DNA of 64,000 nucleotides from positions 5,394,001-5,458,000 of the forward strand of contig JAGUCH010000004.1 in NCBI GenBank assembly GCA_019096065.1, given 5' to 3'. Source of the stretch: Paracyclopina nana. Taxonomy: Eukaryota > Arthropoda > Copepoda > Cyclopoida > Cyclopettidae. Of the stretch, positions 9,871 to 19,606 are shown piece by piece; position 1 is the first letter of the stretch; each line of letters starts with the position of its first letter. A program made the translations under genes and the position numbers. Below the pieces are notes generated by a model. The model was not told the DNA's origin, did not search any database, and saw nothing but the letters and a program-made list of their open reading frames with translations.

Positions 9871-11469
9871 TTAGAATTGGTCAACAAACTCATTTATCGC
9901 CGCTCCAAAGGACTTCAAGTCAGTTGATGATAGCGTCTCCATCTTGGCTACAATTAATTGGCCCAATCGAGCCTTTTCCTTGTCACCCTTGGTACGTTTC
10001 GCTTTTGGAGCTCCTTGTTTTATAGACATGGCCCCAGCAGATTGATTGGTCGCCGCCTCCAAGTAAGTGCGGGTACCTCGACGGTTTTTCTGTGGCCGAT
10101 CCTGTATTTCAGCTACCTTCAGTGAGCGGGCCCCAGAGATGAAACGCATCGCTTGGGGGTTAGAGCGCTCTACTCTTTCCACAAACCTGCCTACCTCGCG
10201 AGGTAGCATGGCAGTCATGTCAACTTTGATATCGATTCTTCGTGGGGCTTGAGCAACCTCATGCATAAGGCAAGACGGGGTTCCAACGTGCAATTGGAAG
10301 TAAGGTGAGCTCACATCCATAAAAAGCCTGGCATTGGCAAAAGACCTATCCAGAGTTGGCTTTAATTGAACAACGCCATGTTTAGCCAGATGCTTGGACA
10401 CCACAACAGGTACCCTGGCACCGTCTCTTCCTTGGACATTGTAGACTGCGTAGCTAAGTGCAGAGGGACTTTGAATCGCAGCCCAATCCCTGACATTAGT
10501 GCGTCGATGATAGGTGTCATTGAACGCAGCCTCCTTTGGCAAATTGAAGACCGGGAGCGTCCCCAACATCAAGAAGACCACCACAAAATCTGGTAGCGGT
10601 CCTCCCTCGCTAACTGGCTTCAATTGTAACTCGAAAGTCTCAAAGTTACACACCTTTAATGGGCGGCGGAAGTCCGGTTGCTCCAGAACCTCGCCATTGC
10701 AGCGTACCGTGATATCAAAGGCTCTCTCACGGCTAACCATCGGAGTATTACTGATAGCCACTTTTAACATGGCCTCGTTAAAGCCCCTCTGGACCAATTC
10801 TCTTACTGCCATTGCTTGACGGTTATACGTCTTGACGGTGTCCGGAAATGGGGGGCGGATCAAGTCCTGATACGCCACAGGATACCTCAGCCTCACAGCT
10901 TCATCCCCAAGGGGGAGCTCAACTATGCAAGGCCTCATCAATCTTGGGTCAGCACGGGCTACCTCAACATTGTGAGTAGGTGCTAGTCCTTCATCATCCT
11001 GATCCATTTTTTCAGTCATAACTCTAGCATTTGGAGCCCGAGTCACAGTAGCAACTTCATGTTCTACATTCTCGTGGATAACCTGGTCACCAGAGTCCTT
11101 CCTTGAAGCCTCACCTCCCCTCACAAGTAAGGGAGGCCCCTCAGCCTCGTCAGCCTCATCACCAGTTTGGGTATCAGCAAAGAGCGCCATCTGGTCTAAT
11201 CCAGCACTTTCTTCGTCCCAAAACTGGGCATTAGCCCGGTATGCATCCTGATCAATGGTACCAGGGGCCACACCCTCAGGTACCTCTTCCATAAGTAGAG
11301 CCTCATGTTCATGATCCTCCAGTTGCGGGATCATGACTACGTCAACCTTTCGGACTTCACCGTTCTTTTTCGGGTCCATCTCGTTTTCAGGCAAAGCTTC
11401 ACCAAGTTTGGCAAGACTGGGGAGGGTGGTATCGGCAGCAGTGTTCATCATAGACTGGAACCTGCTCAT
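9871..11469 (-). CDS. Accessory protein of the retroelement, 533 aa, unrecognised
   Basis: This single uninterrupted frame has an acidic, probably disordered N-terminal third. The central region (roughly residues 160-430) looks folded and is rich in Val, Leu and Arg. The C-terminal tail is basic, containing PKAKRTKGDKEKAR, which looks like a nuclear localisation signal. I see no transmembrane segment and no motif of a polymerase, protease or integrase. The acidic/folded/basic build would fit a nuclear regulator or nucleic-acid-binding protein, but that is inference. A TATA box (GCTATAAAAG, 11481-11490) lies only about 12 bases before the first ATG (11469), so ATGs at 11451 or 11448 may be the real starts. 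It is divergent from the plus-strand gene at 11797. Confidence 0.7.
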   Translation of the reverse strand: MSRFQSMMNTAADTTLPSLAKLGEALPENEMDPKKNGEVRKVDVVMIPQLEDHEHEALLMEEVPEGVAPGTIDQDAYRANAQFWDEESAGLDQMALFADTQTGDEADEAEGPPLLVRGGEASRKDSGDQVIHENVEHEVATVTRAPNARVMTEKMDQDDEGLAPTHNVEVARADPRLMRPCIVELPLGDEAVRLRYPVAYQDLIRPPFPDTVKTYNRQAMAVRELVQRGFNEAMLKVAISNTPMVSRERAFDITVRCNGEVLEQPDFRRPLKVCNFETFELQLKPVSEGGPLPDFVVVFLMLGTLPVFNLPKEAAFNDTYHRRTNVRDWAAIQSPSALSYAVYNVQGRDGARVPVVVSKHLAKHGVVQLKPTLDRSFANARLFMDVSSPYFQLHVGTPSCLMHEVAQAPRRIDIKVDMTAMLPREVGRFVERVERSNPQAMRFISGARSLKVAEIQDRPQKNRRGTRTYLEAATNQSAGAMSIKQGAPKAKRTKGDKEKARLGQLIVAKMETLSSTDLKSFGAAINEFVDQF

Positions 11470-11796
11470 TTCCACCCCTTCTTTTATAGCTCTCAACCAG
11501 GTAACCAACAGCGCCTCACAGCGTTATTATTACCATAATTTCTCTAGCACGTTCATATTATAGTGCGCAATTTTCTCGTTGCCGAGGTGAATCATTTCTC
11601 CCCGCTGAAATCGTTGCTCTTGTCTCCAAGATGCTGAGTCAACAAATTCCACTGCTCAAGTCTCGGTCTTGCAACATACGTCAAGCTCTCTTGCATAAAA
11701 GGCAATGCCCTGGTCAGCTTTCACGCAGTCTTCAGCAGCATATCAACCCTTGAACTTATAATAGCCCAACTTTACAGTTGTTTATATACATAAGTC
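11470..11796. promoter_or_regulatory. Divergent promoter region inside the retroelement
   Basis: Two TATA-like boxes face away from each other: GCTATAAAAG on the minus strand (11481-11490, serving the 533-aa gene) and GCATAAAAGG on the plus strand (11693-11702, serving the mucin-like gene). About 200 bp separate them. This suggests a bidirectional promoter embedded in the element. Confidence 0.55.
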
Positions 11797-12810
11797 ATGG
11801 GTTTCCTCCAGTTGCCCACCACCACTACGGCGGCTACAACTACAACAGCAATGACTAGCACATTGCCAACGACAGTTCGTCCCACTGCAAAGACCCTTGC
11901 AACCACCACTAGGTGGACCTTGCCCGAGTCTTGGACAAGGACTTCAACAATGGCGACTGCAGCACCCCCAACTAGGGTTACCACGGCCTCTACTAGTCCT
12001 CTCCCTGAGGTTGCAACCTCTATGGAGTCTGTTCCAAAGGATACCGCGGTGATCGACCCCTCTGTACCGTCATCCCGAAGTTTCTTCGAATTCGATCAGT
12101 ACAGCGTTCAGGATTGGGTTGGCCTGGTAGCGGCCCTAGTGATCATTTTGGTGAGTCCAATTATGACCATTGAATTTAAGCAAGGCTAGTCATTAATACT
12201 TTTCCTCGCCATCGTAGCTTCTTCTAATCATGGTCACATGCTTCTTGTACCGCCTGTACAAGAGGTGCAAGCGGTGCTGTCTATGCCGAGCCTGCGTTGA
12301 GAACGCAGAGGTCATTGACCAGGTTGAGCTGGAGCCTCTGGCCTTGCCATTGGCAAACCCCTCTTTCCCGGAACTTTACGAAACTATGAGTAGGAGACCG
12401 TTGCCTTCATTGCCATTGTCCAATTTTGATAACATGATCTTGGTACGTGGAGGCACGCCCCCTTACCATGTCTCCACCTTTTCACGCCCATCATTGAACG
12501 AGCCCATCTATGATGTGCTGCGGCCACTGGGACAAGTAAGTAATTGTCCGTTTCCTTAATGGGATCAAAGCTCAATGAAGATGTCTGCTCCATGCGTTTT
12601 GTGTACCTTAAATCCTCATCAGGTGCCCTTTTTTTTTTACAGGGGCAAACAGATGAAAGCCAACGCTCTAAGCGGAGAAGGAACAAAAGGCGCCGCAACC
12701 GGAGCCAGTTCTACGTCAATGTCCCGAGGACCACTGGGGCAGTGATCCAAGAACTACCAAACGAGGCCACCCACGCATTGTCAAGCACTGTAGCAGAGCC
12801 CACCAATTAG
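11797..12810 (+). CDS. Antisense-strand mucin-like single-pass membrane protein (3 exons)
   Basis: Exons 11797-12150, 12218-12535 and 12643-12810 join in phase 0 at both junctions (GTGAGT...GTAG and GTAAGT...TTTTACAG) and give 279 residues. The first ~105 residues are a Thr/Ser/Pro-rich, probably O-glycosylated stalk. The membrane segment is made across the first splice junction (from WVGLVAALVIIL on). The tail begins with a Lys/Arg/Cys-rich patch, likely palmitoylated, and carries Tyr motifs (PELYET, EPIYDVL) and an Arg/Lys-rich run. There is no obvious signal peptide. Positive-inside charge predicts N-out, C-in. The gene lies on the strand opposite gag-pol-env, has its own TATA-like box and ends at AATAAA (12970). 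I do not recognise a family. A missing upstream signal-peptide exon is possible. Confidence 0.7.
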
Positions 12811-12969
12811 TGATCCATGGCGACCTCATCAGACCTCGCGGGGCCCAATAGTCTTACACTTAGTCATCCCACTCGTCAAGTGCAACTTTTCGGGTGGAAA
12901 TTATTCATTTTATGCGGTCTGTTTTAGCACTATGTTATTGTTTTTATTTACATAAGCATTGACAGATCC

Positions 12970-12983
12970 AATAAACTAATAAA
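12970..12983 (+). terminator. Polyadenylation signals of the mucin-like antisense gene
   Basis: Two AATAAA hexamers (12970-12975 and 12978-12983) lie about 160 bases after the stop codon on the plus strand. Confidence 0.6.
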
Positions 12984-13194
12984 AGCACTAATGCCCTAAT
13001 AGTCATATATTCATAACACAAGTTCGATACCGCCAAGTGTGGTAGTTACATCAACCAAGAATGCCGGCATAGCAGTCAGGGCTGCTTTTATGAGCTAATG
13101 CAAGTGTTCCTTTTATTTTGGCACTTTTGGTTAACTTCTTACTCATATAAGTGACAAATTACTTGGTAGCGCTACAGTTAGCATTCTTTCCAAG

Positions 13195-13737
13195 ATGGCC
13201 CCATTTTTGGACGGTTTTTTCGTAAGTGCAAACAGAAATCTTTAAATTCCAGTGCAATCTTATACATAAAACAACATTTTTATGTTTTACAGTCAAACGA
13301 ACAAACAACAGCAGCAGCAGCAGCAACGGCTGCCCCCGCCCACCTTCCCGTCGAAGGGGGGCAGGCCGCGGCCGAGTCCGCGGTCCTGCTGCCCCAGGAG
13401 CCCGCAGGCCAGCTGGCGGGCCTTCAAGGCCAAACCTGCCAGGGGGATGGTGTTGTAAGTTCTTTTCATAACAGATTAGATCCCTTTAGCGATCTTCCTT
13501 TTCATTGCAGGCCGAAGAGATTCTCTAGGGCATCGCCATAAACGTGGCAGCGGCGGCCACCTATTATGGGGTGGTGCTCCCGGGCTTGGTCTGGGTCAAC
13601 CGGGCCAAGCCCCGGGGGCTGTATCGGCTCGTCAGCCGAGTCTGGGCCGAGCCAGAGGAGCTCCCCCGGGTGACCCGCTGGGTCCTCGGCCTCCTCGGGA
13701 TCCCCGAGACCGAGGACCCCCTCGAGGGCGTGGTGTA
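13195..13737 (+). CDS. Antisense-strand small GC-rich gene with in-frame UAG
   Basis: Exons 13195-13221, 13293-13454 and 13511-13737, plus a 3' exon from 13797, have good GT-AG signals. The introns are AT-rich and the exons strikingly GC-rich. From ATG 13195 the spliced frame gives 68 residues (an Ala/Gln/Pro-rich protein) up to a TAG at 13526-13528. The frame stays open beyond the TAG for 69 more codons, with a hydrophobic stretch and proline/arginine-rich end. It then stops at the next junction, where TA joins A to make TAA when spliced. A TATA-like CATATAA (13144-13150) lies about 45 bases upstream of the ATG, and AATAAA (13879-13884) lies in the last exon. No family recognised. The readthrough product is a possibility only. 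Confidence 0.55.
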
Positions 13738-13796
13738 GTAAGTGTCCTTATCAGGATTAATGAAATCACCCTTGACACTGTCTTTTATTTTTGCAG

Positions 13797-13900
13797 AACT
13801 GTCTGGTTTCGAGGAGGGGCGACAGGGCGCACCCCCGGCCCACCCTTCCGCCGGGCCCGGCCTCGCCTCCCTTCAGGCAATAAAGCCAGTTCCACCTTAC
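13797..13900 (+). terminator. 3' UTR exon and poly(A) signal of the small GC-rich gene
   Basis: The acceptor TTTTTGCAG (ending 13796) precedes a GC-rich, apparently non-coding exon carrying AATAAA at 13879-13884, followed by a GT-containing stretch. Confidence 0.55.
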
Positions 13901-14319
13901 TTCTGATATCTGAGTTTTCGCAAATCATTTCGCGTTTTCTGAGCTGAGCAACTTATCATCGTCTGGGCCTCAGCAAAGACTACGGCTTCTTCAAGTGCCG
14001 AATTGCTTTGCCTGCCTCATCTTATCATATCATATTTACGTTAGCATGGCATAACTTGAGCCTTGCCGACTACAATATTCTCATGTGCGTATATAGCTAA
14101 TTCGCACTTTTTCACGCATCTCAGCGAAAAGCTACATTTACAGCGTTCGTCACGCACATTATAATTAGCTCCACAGGTAGAAAGCCATAGCAGAAAATCA
14201 GAGGTTAAGGTCTTATCTCGTCACCTCACGTGAGCAGGTAATAACAATAACCTTCTCGTACTCGGTTCAGCACTTGCACATAAAATTCTGTACGGTGCGA
14301 CGAACAGATTACTTTCCAT

Positions 14320-17060
14320 ATTAGCTATATTAAGGGGCGCTATCGCCCAACAAAAATACGGGTGCGTGGAGGCATCCGAAATCAGGTGTCATAAGCAGAG
14401 AAAAGAAGAAAGTTCAAGCCCATAAACCAAGGGACTAGCCCCTGGAGCATCGCTTTATTCTTCTGATCCCAGATGCCTTACGCACCTTAGCTCAAGCAAG
14501 GGGCAAAACCCAAGCTGAGACTAGGAACAAAAAGTGAACAAAAATATGGTCTGTTTAGCACACACTGCGGTACCATCTTTCCATCAGTCTTATTTTCTCT
14601 TTTGGTAAAAGACGCAGTACATATTAGCCTCGACACCTTTCAAAACTTCAGCAAGGTTCTCGATGCACATTAATAATAAGTCCACATTAAAGCACTGCTC
14701 CTTGGTTCTCATGCCTCTACGCTATAATGGCATGACATTACTGGTGGAATTAATGATTCACGATTACCACCCGTGGCGCCCCCTAGCACTAACACAGCGG
14801 TAATTTATATTCATAACGTTTCGTTCTTAGACTGAGTGCTAAGATGATATTTGCATTCTCATTGGCGCATAAGAAGCACCGGTTATTATCATGAGCTCTT
14901 TTTCACATCAGCACGCTCAGAACTTTTCCAAGTCAATGCCCTCATATCTTATATTTTAATGATAGGGCTCGCTTTTGAGCCCCACAAAAATTAACTGCCT
15001 TCGTGTAATTAGCGCCATTTGCCAAGAGCTCATTTATGAGTCTAACCTGAGGTGGAGAGGCAACTACTCAGCTTATGGCCACTATTACGGCAGCGTCTCA
15101 TTTGGCTTGTAGGGGGCAGAACCCCAAGCACAAACAGAGTCACAAAGTTAAATGCCTTTATTGATGCACATTTTCTTTACGTACAATGTGGCGATATGCT
15201 CCTCGTTTGCACACTTCTCAAGTTATAGCGTGCTACGTAGTTCTTATCCACAAAGCATGTGCGCATTCATGATCCCTCTAGATCATATTTTGTCGATGAA
15301 GCAAATGGAAATAGTTCCTTTGCTACACCTTTTGTATATTGCAAACTTTACTGTCCGTTCCAGCCACTCTTTTGGCTAGCGGCACCATCTAGCGAGCTTC
15401 ACTGCTGTACTAACCTTTATGCTCATAAGGCGCAAGCAAGTAAAATGCCAGCGTACACAGCTTATCTCGCATTCTTTATCGCCATTATCTTAGCGATCAT
15501 TTTGTTGGTGGGCAAGCTTACTTCTTTCACTGAGAAAGTTATTTTCAGCTAAGTCTGGAGCCTCAGTAACACGTTCCAGATCAGATCGCCCCATTTTGCA
15601 CAGTGGTTGAGCCCTAAAATCGAACGATTTACAGGAAGTGCAAAATTATAGTAGCATCATGTCAGCTAGCTTTACTAGCCTCCACGCTTAACATTATTGC
15701 TCATAGAACATGACTTTTTCTTCAAGTTTTTTATAAGCATCATAAGTGTTCTTAGGCCACACATAATACATTATAATGGGCTCGAAGCCCTACAAATATT
15801 GTGTGACTATTAGCAGACAGTGGTCCTATGGCCATAAGCTTATATTAAGCGCTTTCTAACTGGAAGCTTTTAGTAAGATTCCAGTGTACTGCTACATGAC
15901 AGACCACTGAATGCTACTGCACGGTACCTACTCCTGGGGACAGAACCCCAGAAGCAGACAAGCACAAAGTTGTCATAAAGTAATGGTTTGTTCGTACATT
16001 TTTGTTTAGCAACCATCAAACCATTTTCTCATTTACATTGAACATTCTCATACTTGTAGCATGAATAGCCATTTTTAAGCCACCTGCAGCTACAGTAAAG
16101 AAGGCTATGTATTACAGCCCCAAGCACATACCTGCAAAGCTATTATTTCGGGTTTCGCTTCGCAGGCAGGCAGTAATTTTCAGGTGCAGCATAGTCAACG
16201 AGTCATGGAGCGCCCTCTGGCGCAACCCTCAGTACTATTAACCGCAACGTTTGTAACGTTTTACCCATTTACTGTCTGCCGTACCATTGCTTTTTATGGG
16301 CAGTGTCTGCCATTATTTTCATCTTCTAGCAAAACCACACAGCGGGGAAGACGTTCAATAATGTTTTTTGCCAAGCAATAACCATTACTCAACTCATGGC
16401 AGTTCATTGTCTGTTCAGAAGGGTCATTGTCCCTCATCCAACCCAAAACTTCTGGCTCGCTAAAGGCCAACTTTAGGCACAGACACATAACCTGTTTGAG
16501 TACTATTTATTTGTTTCCATGTAATGGTAAACGAGCACTCACTGTTTATCGTTTTCATTGTAAAGCTTTACCTTATAGCTTTGTCTAGTTATCATTAAAG
16601 GCCCAAAATGGGGCCACATAAAATTGTGCGCTTATTTGTGACTGAGTACCAGTACAGATAGCTCGGTTATAGGACGGAAAAGCAAGAGCTACTAGAGCAA
16701 TTATCGGCCTTTTTATAAGGCGCGTACTCTGCGGCATCAGTCACCTTTGCAACTCAATCTGGTCCCAGGGCAAAACCATAGAACCAGACGAGGAACAAAA
16801 AGATAATAAAGTATGGTTTCCAGTAGGTTCTAGCTCAATTCATGACCAAGCATCATGATATCTATCTTTGAATACATAATCAAGTCCGGATGTTTTCTAT
16901 AAACTCCTTGCCAAACTTAGTATTGGTCTGGTCAACTTATTAAGCCATGCATAACGGCACCAATGATGTACTGTTTCAGGTACTAGGTTGTTGCATAAAA
17001 TATGCATCATCCTTGCCACAGTTATATGGGGATAGTCGCGCCCCCTGGAGGCTACGGCTA
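14320..17060. repeat. Four diverged tandem units inside the retroelement
   Basis: Each unit holds three landmarks in the same order. Landmark 1 is a GC hairpin followed by CACAAAAAT-like sequence (14334-14348, 14965-14982, 15778-15790, 16600-16615). Landmark 2 is a GGGGCA(A/G)AACCCC-type motif (14500, 15112, 15936, 16768). Landmark 3 is a CTCF-like motif (14776, 15382, 16210, 17038). Spacing from landmark 1 to 2 is 147-168 bp and from 2 to 3 is 270-276 bp, while the rest has diverged. After landmark 2 come A-rich and ATAAAGTA(A)TGGTTT-like stretches that resemble weak poly(A) sites. Neither strand has a convincing long frame. A 35-codon hydrophobic frame starts at 15445 in unit 2 but is not conserved in the others. 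Confidence 0.7.
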
Positions 17061-17444
17061 CGTCACATACGTTGCAGCCAGCACACTTTTACTGATGGTT
17101 TCAGTGGTCACTGCACCCAAAATATCATAGACAGATTTTTTGATATAAGTCAGCTTTTTTATATAGAAGCTTGTTCAGCTGACCGAGCAAGAACTTTAGC
17201 TTAGTTTACCTTAATGCTCAAATTTCCATACGTGTACATATCTTGTAGGGAAAGTTCTGCAAAGGCTACTCAGCATTTATTAGAATTTGGCAGAATTTTG
17301 ACAAATCCAGTCGCTTTTGGATATCTTTTTCCCGAGCAAAACTACAATGTTTTAGTTTGCAGTCTGCTTATTTTGCAAAATTATCTGCTAATTTAGCAAA
17401 AACGTTTTCAAATGGGCGCGGGCCCCTTGGTCTCTAGGTGGCGC
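14776..17444. promoter_or_regulatory. Array of five CTCF-like motifs
   Basis: Matches to the core GCGCC(A/C)(C/T)CT(A/G)G are at 14776-14789, 15382-15395 (GCACCATCTAGCGA), 16210-16223, 17038-17051 and, reversed, 17431-17444. The first four recur once per tandem unit and point the same way. The fifth is in the opposite orientation just before a TATA-like element. CTCF binding and insulator activity are inferred from the motif only. Confidence 0.45.
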
Positions 17445-17484
17445 CACACCCCTTATATAATTGCACCCTGACGCGGGCCAGGAT

Positions 17485-17790
17485 GTTATAATATAAGCGC
17501 TACGTTTTTCCTATTGGTGTGCATTGTTATAGTTTTAGGGCAGACTGTTCCCTTGGAATTCTTGGGCTGTTTCGGTCTAGACTTCAGCTTGCTTTAACAA
17601 AGGGGTAAAACCGCCTCAAACTAGATGTGGTCGCGTCTGTTTTAAGGTCGCCTCCATTTTTTTTTTGGAATTTTTAGTGACAGCGCGCACTCGCTCTCTG
17701 GCTTGTGCGTGCTCTGGCTCTGGGTACCCCCCCTACCCAAGAAGCTCAGGTTTTGGGAGGAAAATCCTTCCAAAACTTGGCAGTCTTCAG
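17485..17790 (+). promoter_or_regulatory. Plus-strand promoter and first exon with donor site, antisense to Pol
   Basis: A TATA-like GTTATAATATAAGCGC (17485-17500) is followed about 290 bp on by a strong 5' splice site (CTTCAG|GTAAGTATCC, exon end 17790). An 11-bp hairpin (17750-17776) sits just before the donor. A plausible acceptor (GGTCACAG, ending 17855) opens onto the structured repeats below. No coding frame is convincing, so this may be a non-coding antisense transcript. Confidence 0.4.
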
Positions 17791-17878
17791 GTAAGTATCC
17801 TTTTGCTCAGTACTAATAAAATAATAATAATTTTTTAAATAAACATGGTCACAGGACGCTGTGGCCAAGAACGTTTCT

Positions 17879-18107
17879 AAAGTTGCTTAATGCAACGTAA
17901 TCTATTATCGCGCTTGCTCTAGCCCAATTCGGGCAGAGCAGTGCATGAAGAACGGCGACCCGCTTGCAAGGGTGTCGCATCCTTCATTTTTGTCTTCTAA
18001 TTTTTATTTTTAAAGTTGCTTAATGCAACGTAGGCTATTATTGCGCTAGCCCACGCCCACCCATGGCTGGGCAGCGCTGCGATTAAAGAATGGCGACCCG
18101 TTCTTTG
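17879..18107 (+). ncRNA. Duplicated structured repeat, possible structured RNA
   Basis: Two copies (17879-17976 and 18012-18107) share AAAGTTGCTTAATGCAACG, which folds as GTTGC/GCAAC. A GC-rich stem follows, built around GCCCA...GGGC, whose arms and loop differ between the copies while pairing is kept. Both end in GGCGACCCG. The covarying stem suggests selection on RNA structure. The strand is assigned from the preceding acceptor and is not certain. Confidence 0.45.
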
Positions 18108-19606
18108 TTTTATATTGAAATGTCGATTGGCACTTGTCAAGTTGGCCAAAGTCTTTTTGCAGCTTAAGCAGATTGCTTTTCCATCTGGAAGCTTGGCAAT
18201 ATTGTATAGTACACGCTCAGTTGAAAGAGCTGTACGTGGGACAAGAAGAAGTAGCCAAGAGGCGCTACTGAGCTCCCCTATTTTATTCTTGCTCTTTTTA
18301 TCAAATCCATATAGTATGCAAGTATCAGGTGGCAGCCTGATACTTCTCGTCCATGATGTTAAGAATTGATGTGCCCTAGTTGTTCAGCACACACCTTATT
18401 TTATCATTCATTTTATTTATATTACACTACGTGCCAAGTGGCCGATAGTAGTGGTAATCTTATGCGAGTGCCCTTGTTCGGTTCAGTCCGAGGGTGGCGT
18501 ACATTTCGCATTTAGAATTCCAGCAATTATCCTTTATGCTGAACTCTTACATCGCCTCATTAAGATTTTATCAAAGAGGCGGTCAACTCTGAAGTCCATA
18601 ATGGAAGCAAGATTTTTGCTTAATCAACCTTAATCAACCCCATTTGCACTTGCAGTCGCACACTGGTATGGAGCTAGTCACACCAGAGCTGCCCCCAAAA
18701 GGTTGCAAATGGTTTTCACTTATCATCTTTTGGAGACAAATAGTGTTCTATTAAAAGGTAGCAAGACATAAATGCCTTATATTTTATAATATTGTAACGC
18801 TGACGCCAGTGCTATTGTGCTGGCTAAGCATTTCACTGATGAGTAAAAAATCGTAAAAAAGGTACACGAATTTGTAATCATTCGTGACATTTTGTTCGGG
18901 TTATTTTCAAGTTATAAGCTCGAAAACAGTTCCACACATCGTACCATTCGCATCTATGCGTTGTTCAAGGGTTCCATTTGAACATAGCCACAGTGCATCA
19001 GGCACTTCGTTAATTTTATAGTAATATCATCAGTGGGAGTGGCATAAAAGCTGCGCCCCACTGATCACTTTGATCAACCCCACTTGCAACTTCCAATTGC
19101 CTAGGGGCAAAGTTCTGAAAGATTTTATCATACATCTGAAGCCAGCATCCTAAGTTACGCCAAATACGATTTTTATTTGCATGACGTTCTTAGTATACTA
19201 GCTATAACAGTATCAGGGGCCTAATAAGAGGCTCCATTCCCTGGTGATGACATATTACCCTACACACTGATTTTGTTAAATCAGACGCAGCAATATTTTG
19301 TTCACTTTATTTCCATACTTTCTGGCATCTGCCACGGGAGTATTTGGCCTTTGTGCATCACGATTCCCCATATACATAAGTGCTTTATGGTACAAATGTA
19401 TATACTTAGAAAGCATGACCACACTCGGTTATAGTTAAAGCAATAGGCAAAATATAACCTTTTTCTTTACACTGTTAGTATTCCATTACCAGTTACTAGC
19501 TGGTAATGTTTGTTTTCGTAAAAAGCATGGCCACCGTACTTACTATATGAAAATGTGGCATCTTACGAATACCAAATAAAGACCAGATTCTGGTCATTTT
19601 ATCAGG
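18108..19606. other. Hairpin-rich non-coding region downstream (sense) of Pol
   Basis: There is no convincing reading frame on either strand. Strong inverted repeats are at 18320-18345 (10-bp perfect stem), 18865-18886, 19029-19065 (9-bp stem), 19212-19248 and 19484-19508 (9-bp perfect stem). A motif ATCAACCCCA(C/T)TTGCA occurs near 18637 and 19072. The 18320 and 19212 hairpins have similar flanks, hinting at an old tandem duplication of about 0.9 kb. Confidence 0.45.

Noticed and set aside
15259..15552. 97-codon plus-strand frame with a hydrophobic end in tandem unit 2
   Set aside because: The corresponding positions in the other three units have no such frame. At most a 35-codon hydrophobic peptide; not called.
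14320..17060. CRISPR-like array (regularly spaced repeats)
   Set aside because: Units are 0.6-0.8 kb, diverged and in a eukaryotic element with no cas genes; not a CRISPR array.
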